Translations under genes and position numbers: made by a program
Shown here: piece after piece, positions 1 to 9,470 of the stretch
Layout: each line of letters begins with the position of its first letter
How positions within the stretch are numbered: position 1 is the stretch's first letter
The notes under the pieces: model-generated
Databases searched by the model: none
The model's input: the letters and a program-made list of their open reading frames with translations, nothing else
What the model was told of the DNA's origin: nothing
Assembly (NCBI RefSeq): GCF_016595495.1
Contig: NZ_JAENIM010000047.1
Location: 192,851 to 256,850, forward strand
Origin: Persicirhabdus sediminis
GTDB lineage: Bacteria; Verrucomicrobiota; Verrucomicrobiia; Verrucomicrobiales; Akkermansiaceae
DNA length: 64,000 nt
Reading direction: 5' to 3'

Positions 1-440
1 CCAAAGCCCTGAAAGGGCGAAACAGCACCCGACATCCCAGCTCCAAAGGAGCAAAATAGCCTAGCCTAGGGCGCAGCCCTAGGAATCAAACCACCACCAA
101 TCCAAAGCCCTGAAAGGGCGAAACAGCACCCGACATCCCAGCTCCAAAGGAGCAAAACAGCCTAGCCTAGGGCGCAGCCCTAGGAACCAAACCACCACCA
201 ATCCAAAGCCCTGAAAGGGCAAAACAGCACCCGACATCCCAGCTCCAAAGGAGCAAAACAGCCTAGCCTAGGGCGCAGCCCTAGGAATCAAACCACCACC
301 AACCCAAAGCCCTGAAAGGGCGAAACAGCACCAGACATCCCAGCTCCAAAGGAGCGAAACAGCCTAGCCTAGGGCGCAGCCCTAGGAATCAAACCACCAC
401 CAAACCAAAGCCCTGAAAGGGCAAAACAGCACCCCACAAT
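1..440. repeat. 101-bp tandem repeat array of mini-hairpins
   Basis: Units begin at 1, 102, 203, 304 and 405 (the last is partial), so the period is 101 bp and copies differ by only a few bases. Each unit holds three short hairpins: GCCCT-GAA-AGGGC (6-18), GCTCC-AAA-GGAGC (40-52) and CCTAGGGC-GCA-GCCCTAGG (65-83), with 'cagc' words between them. The layout resembles the repeats flanking the RAYT gene near 22.7 kb, so this is probably a tandemly amplified REP-like element. The array runs off the left edge of the window. Confidence 0.9.
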
Positions 441-478
441 CCAGCAAACCTATCAAGCCAACTCCAACAATCAGGCTC

Positions 479-518
479 GAAAACTGAAAACTGAAAACTG
501 AAAACTGAAAACTGAAAA
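479..518. repeat. 7-bp simple repeat (gaaaact)
   Basis: Five perfect copies of the heptamer gaaaact plus a partial sixth, immediately after the 101-bp array. The same heptamer recurs in the 28.6-28.76 kb repeats, so it is a dispersed simple-sequence element. The rest of 441-602 shows no gene I can support. Confidence 0.85.
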
Positions 519-602
519 CAAAAAACAAGGGAGAAAACCATCGGCCCTCCCCCTCGCTCAATGAATGAAAAAACTCACTCTTCTCTAATCTCCATTCACT
601 CT

Positions 603-2249
603 TCAAAGCGCCTGCGTCACGCCGCCCATGATGCTGGCGGCATCAAATCCATTCTGGCTGAGCACACGCGCCGCCATGTAGCTGGTTTTGCCAATCACAC
701 AAATCGTCGCCACCGGACGGTTGACATCTAACTCACCAAGCCGGCTTCTCAGCTCAACCATAGGGATGTTAATCGCATTCGCCACCGGTCTAGCAGCAGC
801 CATCGCAGCCGGCCTCACGTCTACAATCTGCACACTCTCATCAGTAGGGATGCTAGCGAGAGTTTTCACATGCCCAGCCATCACATTACCTGCGGCAAAT
901 CCTGCAATGTTCACTGGATCTTTAGCACTGCCAAATGGCGGTGCGTAGGCCAGCTCCAGATGAGTGAGATCGTCAATCGTTAGCTTCCCGCGCAGCGCAG
1001 TAGCTAGCACATCCAGCCGCTTATCCACACCTTCTTTACCATACGCTTCACCACCTAGCAGACGGCCAGATTCTGGATCCCACATGATTTTCACCGTCAA
1101 GCGCTCTGCTCCTGGATAATAGCCAGCGTGATGGTCCGCGTGCACCAGCACAGATTTGAAATCCACACCCAGCTGGCTGAGACGTTTTTCAGACAGTCCT
1201 GTAATGCCAGCTGCCTGATCAAACACTCTAACGATAGCGGTGCCGATAGTTCCTGGATAAGCCTGTGCTTTTTCCCCCAGCACAATGTGATCTGCAGCTG
1301 TGCGACCTTGTCGGTTAGCTGGTCCACCAAGCGGCACCGCATTGTACGCATCAGAGCCTGCGGCATCAGCTGATAGAGGATTGGCTGACTCAATCACATC
1401 ACCAACCGCGTAGATATTCGCATCGCTCGTCTGCATGTAGTCATTCACCCGGATATGTCCGCGTGGGCCTAACTCTAGCCCTGCATTTGCAGCCAGCTCA
1501 CTCTCCGGACGCACACCGATAGATAGCAAAGCCAGCTCCGTGCGCACTTCTTTTCCTGAGTTCAGTTTCACAACCAACTCATTAGCTTGCGGGTCAAAGG
1601 AGGCAATCCCATCACCTAGGATCAACTCCACGCCATTCGCTAACATCGTCTCTTCAATGCCCTTGGTCATCTCACCATCCAGCAGTGGTAAGACTTGCTC
1701 CTGCAGCTCCACCACCGTCACTTTTTTACCAATGTGCACCAACTGCTCGGCCACCTCTAAGCCAATAAATCCAGCACCAATGATCGTCACGTGATCCAGC
1801 TGCGCTACATGATCAATCAGCCTGTCCATATCTTGCAGGTTGCGCAATGTTAGGACGCGAGCGTCATCTATGCCAGCTAGCGGCGGACGCAGCGGTGATG
1901 CACCCGGCGCCAGAACTAACTTATCATAGCTGAGCTCATACTCGCCTTCTAGCGTTCTCACGGTCACTGATTTTTCAGCTGGCTGCACATTCACCACCTC
2001 GCTGCCCGTGCGCACATCCAGATTCAACAGCGCTTTGAGTTTTGCTGGCGTTTGCACCGCCAGCGCATCTCTATCTTCAATCTCACCTCCCACGTGATAG
2101 GGCAATCCACAGTTTGCAAAGGACACATCTGGCCCGCGCTCAAGCATGATGATCTCTGCATCTTCCGCTAACCTGCGTGCGCGCGCTGCTACTGAAGCTC
2201 CTCCGGCGACGCCGCCAACAATCACAATTTTCTGCTTTTCTTGATTCAT
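603..2249 (-). CDS. CoA-disulfide reductase / NADH oxidase family flavoprotein with C-terminal rhodanese domain
   Basis: A 548-residue flavin-dependent pyridine nucleotide-disulfide oxidoreductase of the CoADR-rhodanese type, which reduces CoA disulfides, persulfides or polysulfides with NAD(P)H in the cytoplasm. Visible: FAD-binding GGVAGGASVAARARR at about 12-26; the single redox cysteine in SFANCGLPYHVGG (Cys47); NAD-binding IIGAGFIGLEVAEQL near 155-170; the second FAD motif IYAVGDV near 280; a rhodanese domain from about 465 to the end with its cysteine in ICVIGKTS. That loop departs from the usual CxxGxR-type loop (Lys where Arg is common). The gene lies 164 bp downstream of a same-strand sulfatase, far enough for its own promoter. 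Family assignment is firm; the physiological substrate is inferred. Confidence 0.9.
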   Translation of the reverse strand: MNQEKQKIVIVGGVAGGASVAARARRLAEDAEIIMLERGPDVSFANCGLPYHVGGEIEDRDALAVQTPAKLKALLNLDVRTGSEVVNVQPAEKSVTVRTLEGEYELSYDKLVLAPGASPLRPPLAGIDDARVLTLRNLQDMDRLIDHVAQLDHVTIIGAGFIGLEVAEQLVHIGKKVTVVELQEQVLPLLDGEMTKGIEETMLANGVELILGDGIASFDPQANELVVKLNSGKEVRTELALLSIGVRPESELAANAGLELGPRGHIRVNDYMQTSDANIYAVGDVIESANPLSADAAGSDAYNAVPLGGPANRQGRTAADHIVLGEKAQAYPGTIGTAIVRVFDQAAGITGLSEKRLSQLGVDFKSVLVHADHHAGYYPGAERLTVKIMWDPESGRLLGGEAYGKEGVDKRLDVLATALRGKLTIDDLTHLELAYAPPFGSAKDPVNIAGFAAGNVMAGHVKTLASIPTDESVQIVDVRPAAMAAARPVANAINIPMVELRSRLGELDVNRPVATICVIGKTSYMAARVLSQNGFDAASIMGGVTQAL

Positions 2250-2413
2250 AATCGTTTCGTTGATGGAATGTATATATAATCAATTGCGAATACATGCAAA
2301 TAAAAAAAATCCCCACCCTCGCTCAGAGAGATGAAAATCACCATTCCCTCCAAGCTGGCTGGGGCTCAAAAACAAGAACCAGAGCGCAAACTTACGCCCT
2401 AAAAACCTAGACC

Positions 2414-3967
2414 TTATTCTTTTTCGGCTTTGGACTTCTTACTTTTTTTGGCTTTTTTCACCGGTATGTTTTCTGCGCGCTCTTTGTAGATCACCACCTC
2501 GATATCATTAGTCAATGGCTCACCCGCCGTACTGCGGCCCGATGTGATTTGCTTCTCTATCAAATCTACCAGCTGCTTCACCACTTCTGGATTCTGGCTA
2601 ACTACATTATTTTCCTCTTTGAAATCAGCCTCCATATCGTAGAGCTGAAACTCTGGCGCCCCAGCATCTGGATGCGCTGATTTTCCGTCATAAGCACACA
2701 GCGCGAGCTTCCATTTCCCTTTGCGAATCGCAAATCGCCCACTAGATGAATGGTGAATCAAATCCTGCCTGCTAGAATGACCGCCAGTTAGCGACGGCAA
2801 CATGCTGATAGAATCAGGACCTGCGCCAGCTGGCATTGCCACTCCAGTGATCTCAGCGCAAGTCGCCATCAGATCGTTTAAGCCTATCAGGTCGCTAGAA
2901 GTACTTCCAGCTGCCACCTTGGCTGGCCAGCGCACGATGAACGGTACGCGGTGGCCCCCCTCCCAGATATGCCTTTTATAGCCACGGAATGGGCCGCTAG
3001 AATAATGACCAAACTCTGATTCTAACTTCGACGAGTTAGCTGGCGCAGCCGAGCAGCCATTGTCAGCAGTGAATACAACGATGGTATTTTCGCGCAGGCC
3101 ATTATCGTCCACAGCCTGGATGATTCTGCCAGCCACCGCATCAGTATGCATGACAAAATCCGCATACGGAGAAATCCCTTTTTCCTGCCACACATCTGAA
3201 GGCACAATAGGCGAATGCGGCGCGCCTAAAGCCACATATAAGAAAAATGGTGTCTCTTTATCACTCCCCCTATCAGCTAAGTAACTCACCGCTTTATCAG
3301 CACAAAGATCGAGCACCTTTGCATGTGATGTTTCTTCTACCACTTTGTTATTTTCTATCAGAGTGTCCATGCTCTTGGCATGGTGGAAGCCATAAAAATA
3401 ATCGAACCCACGGCTCGTCGGCCCATTAGGGATAATCGTGCCCACTGGCACGCCAAGAGAAAAAGTCGTTCTATCATCTGCGGTCCTTACAGCATTGCCT
3501 TCAGCGTCTTCATATCTAATGCCTAGGTGCCACTTACCTACCGCAGCTGTGGTATAGCCAGCTTGTTTCAACAGCTGGGGAACGGTCAGAATATCCTCTT
3601 TAATTAGGCTATCATGGCCACCTTTGTTTGAGCTAAAGACCCCAGCTTGCAGTTTTGTGCGCCAAGAATATCGCCCCGTTAGTAAGGCGTAACGTGACGG
3701 CGTGCAAACCGCAGAGGCGGAGTGAGCATCGGTAAAGGTCATGCCATTCTTAGCCAGCGCATCTACCTGCGGCGTGGCGATTTTCCCCCGCTCTGGGTTC
3801 AGGCACTGGATGTCGCCGTAGCCAAGGTCATCACACATGATGTACACAAAGTTTGGTTTATCAGCCGCCTGCGCTGCCATCGTTGCTACTGCCGCAACCA
3901 TCCCGAGTGAAGATTTGAAGCGGCTCAGAGCGAAGGTCTCAACAGCTTTTTTTATTCTCATTTTCAT
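2414..3967 (-). CDS. Type I sulfatase (arylsulfatase A-like), exported
   Basis: A 517-residue formylglycine-dependent sulfatase hydrolysing sulfate esters. The N-terminus has a basic stretch and a hydrophobic segment ending AAQA, a probable signal peptide cut near residue 35. The metal-binding DD is at 46-47. The maturation motif C-T-P-S-R begins at Cys88, followed by LLTGRY. VGKWHLG (about 165) and FTADNGC (about 305) supply further active-site residues. The C-terminal tail is unusually lysine-rich (KKAKKSKKSK). The Cys-type motif implies activation by a formylglycine-generating or anaerobic maturase, neither of which is in this window. The natural substrate cannot be told from sequence. Confidence 0.95.
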   Translation of the reverse strand: MKMRIKKAVETFALSRFKSSLGMVAAVATMAAQAADKPNFVYIMCDDLGYGDIQCLNPERGKIATPQVDALAKNGMTFTDAHSASAVCTPSRYALLTGRYSWRTKLQAGVFSSNKGGHDSLIKEDILTVPQLLKQAGYTTAAVGKWHLGIRYEDAEGNAVRTADDRTTFSLGVPVGTIIPNGPTSRGFDYFYGFHHAKSMDTLIENNKVVEETSHAKVLDLCADKAVSYLADRGSDKETPFFLYVALGAPHSPIVPSDVWQEKGISPYADFVMHTDAVAGRIIQAVDDNGLRENTIVVFTADNGCSAAPANSSKLESEFGHYSSGPFRGYKRHIWEGGHRVPFIVRWPAKVAAGSTSSDLIGLNDLMATCAEITGVAMPAGAGPDSISMLPSLTGGHSSRQDLIHHSSSGRFAIRKGKWKLALCAYDGKSAHPDAGAPEFQLYDMEADFKEENNVVSQNPEVVKQLVDLIEKQITSGRSTAGEPLTNDIEVVIYKERAENIPVKKAKKSKKSKAEKE

Positions 3968-4117
3968 ACTGGAGTAAAACTTTTACACGATCAGTTTAAT
4001 ATGCAATGAATTTGCGAGCCTAGTTATACAAATTTTGGCATTACCCAAGCAAGCCGAGCAAATACATCCCCCTCAATAAATCGTTGAGAAGCTATCAATC
4101 CGTGCCATCTTCAGCCC

Positions 4118-5062
4118 ATGCAGACATTTCTAACGAGCTATCCGCTCATCCTTGGCGAAGCCGCCATTGCCGAACGACTGCGGCGTCTTGATGGCATCCA
4201 GCTAGATCCCATGGTCTTTAATACCCCATTCATCTACGACGACAATCTCGCCGAGCTCATGGCAGACATCCATCGCCAATACTACCAGGTCGCTAGAGAT
4301 TTCCTGCTGCCTATCATGAGCACCGCTCCCACCTGGCGCATCGATGCCCAGCGCATCCAGCTGGCTGGTCTGCCAGAATCCGTCAACCGCGATGCGGTTG
4401 ACTTCCTCATCCAGCTGCGTGAACGCACGCGTACCGAGTTCCCTGCTCAGCCAGAAATTAAAATCGGCGCGCTGATAGGTCCGCAGAATGATTGTTATCA
4501 ACCGCAAGATGCTCCCGCCGCCGCAGATGCGGAAAAATTCCACCGCTGGCAGGTTGAGCAGCTCGCCACCACTCAGGCGGACTACCTCATGGCTCAAACA
4601 TTGCCCGCAGTGAGCGAGGCTCTTGGCCTTGCCCACGCCATCAGCCAGACAGACAAACCCTACATCCTCAGCTTCTGCATCGGCCCCAATGGACGCATCC
4701 TCGATGGCCATTCTTTAGCTGACGCCATCGATCAAATCGACAACTCTGTTAGCCGACCACCGCTAGCGTATTTTGTCAATTGCGCCTACCCTAGCTTTCT
4801 CCAGCAAGCCCTAGCAGACCACCAAACTGAAAACCCAAGCTCCCCGCTTTCCCACCGCCTGATAGGCATGCAGGCCAATTCATCCTCGCTAGACCAAAGC
4901 CAGCTAGATGGCGCCAAACAAACCCAACAAGACAGCCTATCAGACTGGGGTGAGCAAATGCTCGACCTCCACCGTGCTGGCCTGCGCGTCCTCGGTGGAT
5001 GCTGCGGCACCACTGACGCCCACCTCAACTACATTGCCCGTCATGCAAAAAATCACTCGTAA
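4118..5062 (+). CDS. Homocysteine S-methyltransferase family protein
   Basis: A 314-residue protein of the zinc-dependent Hcy-methyltransferase (Pfam S-methyl_trans) family, which passes a methyl group from a donor such as S-methylmethionine, betaine or SAM to homocysteine. The zinc ligands are recognisable: Cys in YFVNCAYPS and the paired cysteines of GGCCGTT near residue 297. The N-terminal glycine motif of the family (DGAxGT) is degenerate here, reading ILGEAAIAERL, so substrate use may differ. The ATG of the downstream lipocalin lies inside this gene's 3' end (20-bp overlap), suggesting translational coupling. No SAM-type riboswitch was seen upstream. Confidence 0.85.
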   Translation: MQTFLTSYPLILGEAAIAERLRRLDGIQLDPMVFNTPFIYDDNLAELMADIHRQYYQVARDFLLPIMSTAPTWRIDAQRIQLAGLPESVNRDAVDFLIQLRERTRTEFPAQPEIKIGALIGPQNDCYQPQDAPAAADAEKFHRWQVEQLATTQADYLMAQTLPAVSEALGLAHAISQTDKPYILSFCIGPNGRILDGHSLADAIDQIDNSVSRPPLAYFVNCAYPSFLQQALADHQTENPSSPLSHRLIGMQANSSSLDQSQLDGAKQTQQDSLSDWGEQMLDLHRAGLRVLGGCCGTTDAHLNYIARHAKNHS

Positions 5063-5576
5063 ACTCACCCTATTGTTAGCCTCAGCTATCAGCCTGACTG
5101 CCCTTAGCCAGTGCACCACCAAATCCCCAGCGGACATCCAGCCAGTCAGCCAGTTCCAGCTCGACCGCTACCTTGGCACTTGGTACGAAATCGCCCGCCT
5201 CGACCATTCATTCGAGCGTGGTTTAGAAAACATCAGCGCCAACTATAGCCAAAACCCTGACGGCACTGTCAAAGTCATCAACCGAGGGTTCAAAACCGCA
5301 ACCCAACAATGGCAAGAAGCTGAAGGCAAAGCCAAGTTTGTCGCCGACCCCACCACCGGTCACCTCAAAGTTTCTTTCTTTGGCCCTTTCTACGGTTCAT
5401 ACATCATCTTCGAGTTAGATCACAAAGGCTACCAATACGCATTGATCAGCGGCCCCAACAAAAACTACTTCTGGCTGCTAGCTCGCACACCCGAACTCGA
5501 CGCCAAGCTGCAAAGCGAACTCATCAACCTAGCCAAAGCCAAAGGGTTTGCCACCGACCAACTCATCTTCCCCTAA
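5043..5576 (+). CDS. blc: Lipocalin family outer-membrane lipoprotein (Blc-like)
   Basis: A 177-residue bacterial lipocalin. The start was set at the ATG at 5043, not further upstream, because it gives a typical lipoprotein signal: MQKITRK, then a hydrophobic stretch ending LSQC at about Cys24. The lipocalin signature YLGTWYEIARLDHSFERGL follows, then VSFFGPFYGSYIIFELD and YFWLLARTPELD, all in Blc order. Blc proteins bind fatty acids or lysophospholipids at the outer membrane. It overlaps the end of the homocysteine methyltransferase gene by 20 bp and probably shares its transcript. The lipobox is imperfect (Gln before Cys). Confidence 0.9.
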   Translation: MQKITRKLTLLLASAISLTALSQCTTKSPADIQPVSQFQLDRYLGTWYEIARLDHSFERGLENISANYSQNPDGTVKVINRGFKTATQQWQEAEGKAKFVADPTTGHLKVSFFGPFYGSYIIFELDHKGYQYALISGPNKNYFWLLARTPELDAKLQSELINLAKAKGFATDQLIFP

Positions 5577-5805
5577 CAAGACCAAGCAAAAGCTGACAAC
5601 TAAAAACACCTAACCTCCCCCGCGCACCATCGTAATTTGAAATAAAAAAGCCCCACTCCATCCATGATGAAGTGAGGCTTGTCAGATGAACTGTGGTTTA
5701 TTGACCTGAGTTAGCTAGCTCTGATCAGATCCTAACTCGTCGACATTGCTCTCCTAACTTCCGCAGGGAAAAGTCCCACTCCTCATAAGAGAAGTGGAAC
5801 GGAGT
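5577..5805. other. Intergenic segment with a possible minus-strand terminator
   Basis: No gene seen. An imperfect stem pairs 5648-5659 with 5669-5680. Read on the minus strand it is followed by a T-rich run (aagccccac...cttttttatt sense), as in a Rho-independent terminator, possibly for the gene at 5968-6531. A second small stem lies near 5788-5812. Both are weak. Confidence 0.35.
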
Positions 5806-5945
5806 CAAATGCAATGCCAAACCGCCGAGCGATGTTTTCGATATGGTGAGAGATATCTAGCTGTAGCCATAACCCCTACAGATAACTCAGGTTGAGCTAT
5901 TTGCAAAAATTACTCACCACAGTTTGTATGTCTAATGATATATAT
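5806..5945 (-). pseudogene. Fragment of Y1 transposase 5' end (third copy)
   Basis: The minus strand from 5870 reads MATARYLSPYRKHRSAV-W-HC and then hits a stop, copying the first 20 residues and upstream region of the intact transposase gene at 6888-8027 with scattered substitutions. The outer edge, near cagtttgtatgtcta, coincides with the edges of the other two copies (about 8098 and 8343). That shared boundary suggests it marks the end of a mobile unit or a recombination point. Confidence 0.8.
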
Positions 5946-5967
5946 CTAGTGATATAGGTGATTTACT

Positions 5968-6531
5968 TTATTCTTTTTGACCGTCAGCTTTAAAAATAAC
6001 CGTACTCACTTTCAACTCTTGCCAATGTTCTGTTTTATCACTCGAAATCATCCACTTAATGGTTACATGGCAGAAATCTACATCATCAACTAGGTCCTTA
6101 TGATCATTTTCAAACGGAACAAAATCTATTCTATAAACCAATTCTTGACCTGAACGAAGCTGTCTGTATTTCTGTGCTGAAGCAAGATTGACATCTTTCA
6201 AACTCCACCATCTATTCTGCCTGAGTTCGTAGACTCCATCTGATCCACTATACAAAGTTTTTCTAATACTGTATGTATATGGATTATGGATTACTGGACT
6301 GATCCTACCTAGTGCGTCAAATCGAAATTCACCTTTAGGGAGACGCCCTATCACATCATCACCTTCATTTTTTATTTTTATGTACAGAGCGACACTTTCC
6401 CCTATTAGGACAGGCTTTTTAGGAGGAATAGCTACAATATCAATTGAGTCCGTTATTTTCCTCTCAGCCAAAACTGAAGAGCTGTTGACAAATAAGATTA
6501 GCCCACATCCGCAAATAGGTATCAACTTCAT
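5968..6531 (-). CDS. Secreted hypothetical protein
   Basis: A 187-residue protein I do not recognise. A cleavable signal peptide is plausible (MKLIPICGCGLILFVNSSSVLA). The mature part contains IPPKKPVLIGESVALYIKIK, which resembles the start of an immunoglobulin-like beta-sandwich; this is only a resemblance. It lies in the AT-rich patch between duplicated transposase fragments and has no co-oriented neighbour close enough for an operon. Base composition differs from the flanking housekeeping genes, consistent with recent acquisition. Confidence 0.6.
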   Translation of the reverse strand: MKLIPICGCGLILFVNSSSVLAERKITDSIDIVAIPPKKPVLIGESVALYIKIKNEGDDVIGRLPKGEFRFDALGRISPVIHNPYTYSIRKTLYSGSDGVYELRQNRWWSLKDVNLASAQKYRQLRSGQELVYRIDFVPFENDHKDLVDDVDFCHVTIKWMISSDKTEHWQELKVSTVIFKADGQKE

Positions 6532-6562
6532 TTTTTATAATGTTCCTGTAGTTAAAAACTAA

Positions 6563-6680
6563 CATATCACAAGACAGATTTATCAATAGACTAGCGGCTC
6601 ATGCAAGATTTAATCGCATCTATTTGTTAGCCAAAATTACTGAATTTAGATAGCAATTCAAAATTTAACATTCCAGCTGG
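6563..6680. repeat. ~115-bp dispersed repeat, copy A
   Basis: This stretch aligns with 9351-9470: both contain cacaagacag/tacaagacag, then aaatcgcat/taatcgcat, ttgttagc, aactgaatttt/tactgaattta and gatagcaa in the same order and spacing. It is non-coding. Together with the transposase fragments it shows that 5.8-9.5 kb has undergone repeated segmental duplication. The remaining bases to 6887 hold no supported gene. Confidence 0.7.
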
Positions 6681-6887
6681 CTGGATTACTGGCCAACTGG
6701 GCTTCAAGACGTTACTAAATTTTATAACTGGGATCATTGAACGTCATTTCAGTCAGTTTCAAGCTGACTTTGCTGCCAACAAAAACACAGTTCTCCAGCG
6801 ACAGGCGGATAGAACTGCTTTTCTTAATGTCGATTTGTTGGGCCAGTCGGATTTATCAAATGAGGCTGAGAAATCCAGCTAGCTGGC

Positions 6888-8027
6888 TCACTCCAGTTCG
6901 TTTGGCAGTGGCGGTTCCTGCTGGAGATCGCGCATGGCGCAGACCTCTTTGGGTGATTGGCTCCAGTGCTTTGACTTCATCTTACGAGCGCCAGATTTAC
7001 GTTTTTCACCGAACCATTCCTTCGTCTGTTGGAACACCTCATTGAGAAATGATTGACTCCCTATCGCCATGCCATCGCTGAAGTGGCGGACTTTGTGCCG
7101 CAGCAGATAGGCCATGTTCACCTGGCCGTTAGCTTCAGCCACTTTCTCGATTTCGTCTTTCCTGATTCCCTTTCTAACTTGAGATTTCACCCACTGGCCA
7201 TCGCGGGTCATGATGTCTTTGAATGTCTGCTCAGCATCGGTATATAACAGCACGCGGTAACGTTCAGCGCAGCCATCCGTCCAGTAATGCCGGGCATTTT
7301 CTTCATCCCACGGCTGGTTTTCTGCCGCTGAGTTAGGCATTTCATCTTTCAGCCAGAGCACACGACATAACCCACGGCGCGCGCGTTTATCTCCAGCTAG
7401 AGCGGCGCCATAACTACACCATCGATAGTCCTCTGGTTTCTCTACCATGCCCGCTCTAACGGGATTAAGATCAATGTAGGTCGACATGATTCTAGCTACA
7501 TAACCGGCTTGCACGAGCACGCTGGTATATCGACCGCTCCACAGGTAGCCGTCTCGGTTGTTATGCCTATTGTACCAGCGACTGAACCGCTGCTTTAGGC
7601 TCTTCATGAAGTTGCCCAAATCGTGCATCCGGTTGGTATATTGGCGCTTGAAGTTATCCGCCGCAACCCGACTAGTGTTCCCTTCAGCATCTTGGCTAGC
7701 AGTCTCTAGCAAGTTATAAAATATCTGCTTCACCTCGGCGTAGTAGCTGGGTGAATACAGCGCCTTCACGCGTCGTAAAAACTCATCATCGCTAATTTCC
7801 ACCTCACCTTCCTTGGGCACTTCGACCAGCAGATGAAAATGGTTCGACATCACACAATAGCTGAGGATTTTGACGCCATAGAAGGCCTCACAATTACGCA
7901 TGAGTCCAACAAATAGCTCACGCTCAGTATCACCCAAAATAAATCGCCGATCCACCACACGCGAAATGCAATGGTAAACCGCCGAGCGGTGTTTTCGATA
8001 TGGAGAGAGATATCTAGCTGTAGCCAT
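6888..8027 (-). mobile_element. Y1 (HUH) transposase, REP-associated / IS200-like superfamily
   Basis: Encodes 379 residues from the ATG at 8027. An in-frame upstream ATG at 8063 would add 12 residues but lies in the repeated upstream DNA. The start MATARYLSPYRKHRSAVYHC is typical of COG1943 proteins. The HUH metal-binding pair is H63-F-H65 (SNHFHLL). Downstream YIDLNPVRAGMV and YRWCSYGAAL are conserved in the long form of this family; the likely catalytic tyrosine lies in WYNRHNNRDGYLWSGRY. These enzymes cut single-stranded hairpin DNA. The first 60-odd codons are duplicated upstream, and no clear flanking terminal repeats define a complete insertion sequence. Confidence 0.85.
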
Positions 8028-8343
8028 AATCCCTACAGATAACTCAAATTGAGCTATTTGCAAAAATTATTGGCCACAGTTTGTATGTCTAGTGATATGC
8101 AATAGCTGAGAATTTTGACGCCATAGAAGGTCTCACAATTACGCATGAGTCCAACAAATAGCTCACGCTCAGTATCACCTAAAATAAATCGCCGATCCAC
8201 CACACGCGAAATGCAATGGTACACCGCCGATCGGTGTTTTCGATATGGAGAGAGATATCTAGCTGTAGCCATAATCCCTACAGATAACTCAAATTGAGCT
8301 ATTTGCAAAAATTATCCACCACAGTTTGTATGTCTAGTGATAT
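7855..8343. repeat. ~245-bp tandem duplication covering the transposase 5' end
   Basis: Bases about 7855-8098 and 8101-8343 are near-identical, offset 245-246 bp. The duplicated unit comprises the first part of the Y1 transposase gene plus its upstream flank, ending at agtgatatgc in both. A shorter third copy lies at 5806-5945. Confidence 0.9.
8099..8272 (-). pseudogene. Truncated duplicate of Y1 transposase N-terminus
   Basis: Starting at 8272 the minus strand again reads MATARYLSPYRKHRSAVYHC...FYGVKILSYC, with one residue change (Ala to Thr before FYGVK), and then diverges where the intact copy continues into the HUH motif. It lacks both catalytic histidines and the tyrosine, so it cannot be active. 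It may still place a second copy of the native promoter upstream of the intact gene. Confidence 0.85.
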
Positions 8344-8364
8344 GCGAGTAAGCAAGCTAGATGC

Positions 8365-8835
8365 CTAGAATTCATAACTCCATACTCCAACTCCTTTGAC
8401 CCTATCGTTATCTATTGTTACAAAAACACCTTCAAAAAGGTATAGCGGAGTACCAACATACAACTCTCCCTCAGAATCAAATCTACCTTTGCCAAATCTT
8501 TCTTTAACACTCTTAAAAGAATGGCCTATAGGGGTATAGTCGTCACTAAAATGAAACGCTTCGTTTTCCGTGTATAATGCTCTAATCATATCACGGCGGC
8601 CCACGTCTATACGGACAGACTCTTCTGTATAAAAGAAAAACTCCGTCTGGCCGGATACTTTATCCCCTAAGCAATAAGGGCCTATAGAAGTACCGGAGAT
8701 TATAAGCATATCTTTATCAAGATCCTCAATAGGATTGTTCTCACACCCCTGAACAGCGATCAGGAAAATGACAAATAACACCTGTAATCCAAATTTCAAC
8801 ATCACCTTTATTAGATTGTCTGTCTTTATATCCAC
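8365..8835 (-). CDS. Hypothetical lipoprotein
   Basis: A 156-residue protein, not recognised. The N-terminal hydrophobic segment LQVLFVIFLIAVQGC gives a lipobox-like cysteine near residue 30, so it is probably a lipoprotein. The mature part is acidic with alternating hydrophobic residues. SIGPYCLGD and IGHSFKSVKERFGKG suggest a small beta-rich fold of the kind predicting secreted product stability, but no family is claimed. It follows the 140-aa membrane protein gene with a 2-bp gap on the same strand, so the two form an operon. AT-rich relative to the surrounding chromosome. Confidence 0.65.
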   Translation of the reverse strand: MDIKTDNLIKVMLKFGLQVLFVIFLIAVQGCENNPIEDLDKDMLIISGTSIGPYCLGDKVSGQTEFFFYTEESVRIDVGRRDMIRALYTENEAFHFSDDYTPIGHSFKSVKERFGKGRFDSEGELYVGTPLYLFEGVFVTIDNDRVKGVGVWSYEF

Positions 8836-8837
8836 TC

Positions 8838-9260
8838 CTAACGATAATTCGAATTCAGATAATTGAAGGCCTTCTTAAGCGCTTTAGAACTAAGTTGATT
8901 TCCGAATTCTAGCTTTTTATCTCCTTCTTGAACATCTAGAAAACGATTACTTCTATACCCAGGACTGCAAGTAGTAACGAGCTCCACCACAGCTTGAGAA
9001 GTAAAGTTGTACTCTTTTGATATTATGAACTTCTTCTTAAGGAGAAATCCATTATCGATTTTTGTAATTTCCATCTTAAGGAAAAAAAGATAACAAGATA
9101 CAGAGAGCGTCCATATCGCAACTGGCAGCATAAACATATACGGTATGATGCTTTGAGCTCGTGCCGTACCTGTATGTGTTACCTGATAAGACAGGTAGGC
9201 TATAAAAACAGACACTATAAGTACGTTTGACCAATCCATGTCAAATCGATTAAATTTCAT
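8838..9260 (-). CDS. Hypothetical two-helix membrane protein
   Basis: A 140-residue protein with two predicted membrane segments: about 13-27 (VLIVSVFIAYLSYQV) and about 42-61 (FMLPVAIWTLSVSCYLFFL). A soluble C-terminal half rich in Lys and Asn follows. No family recognised; the arrangement resembles small PH-like membrane proteins, which is only an impression. First gene of a two-gene operon with the lipoprotein gene. AT-rich like its neighbour, possibly horizontally acquired together with the transposase-rich patch. Confidence 0.6.
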   Translation of the reverse strand: MKFNRFDMDWSNVLIVSVFIAYLSYQVTHTGTARAQSIIPYMFMLPVAIWTLSVSCYLFFLKMEITKIDNGFLLKKKFIISKEYNFTSQAVVELVTTCSPGYRSNRFLDVQEGDKKLEFGNQLSSKALKKAFNYLNSNYR

Positions 9261-9350
9261 AATATCTCTATATTCATTTATTAAAGGGTGAAGTTGAACA
9301 GCTCAGGTCCTCCCTATTGTGCCCCACTTAGTCCACCGAGTTTTCTGCAG

Positions 9351-9470
9351 CATATTACAAGACAGTGTTTAGCATCGGCCTAGCAGGATGGACAACATCA
9401 AATCGCATCATATTGTTAGCTTAAATAACTGAATTTTGATAGCAAATCAGGATTCAAGCTTCCGGTTCGT
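9351..9470. repeat. ~115-bp dispersed repeat, copy B
   Basis: Diverged copy of 6563-6680 (same order of words: caagacag, aatcgcat, ttgttagc, actgaattt, gatagcaa). It is followed at about 9467 by gttcgtttggc, which also occurs at the 3' end of the Y1 transposase gene near 6897, hinting that a longer duplicated block was partly deleted. No gene is supported elsewhere in 9261-9585; a small perfect stem (gcgtcta/tagacgc) sits near 9497-9517. Confidence 0.65.

Noticed and set aside
382-606. 74-residue open frame on the minus strand near the first array
   Set aside because: Encoded by the gaaaact heptamer and repeat edge; no family-like sequence and it runs into the end of the flavoprotein gene.
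3968-4117. SAM-type riboswitch ahead of the homocysteine methyltransferase
   Set aside because: No SAM-I, -II or -V consensus recognised in the 150-bp leader.
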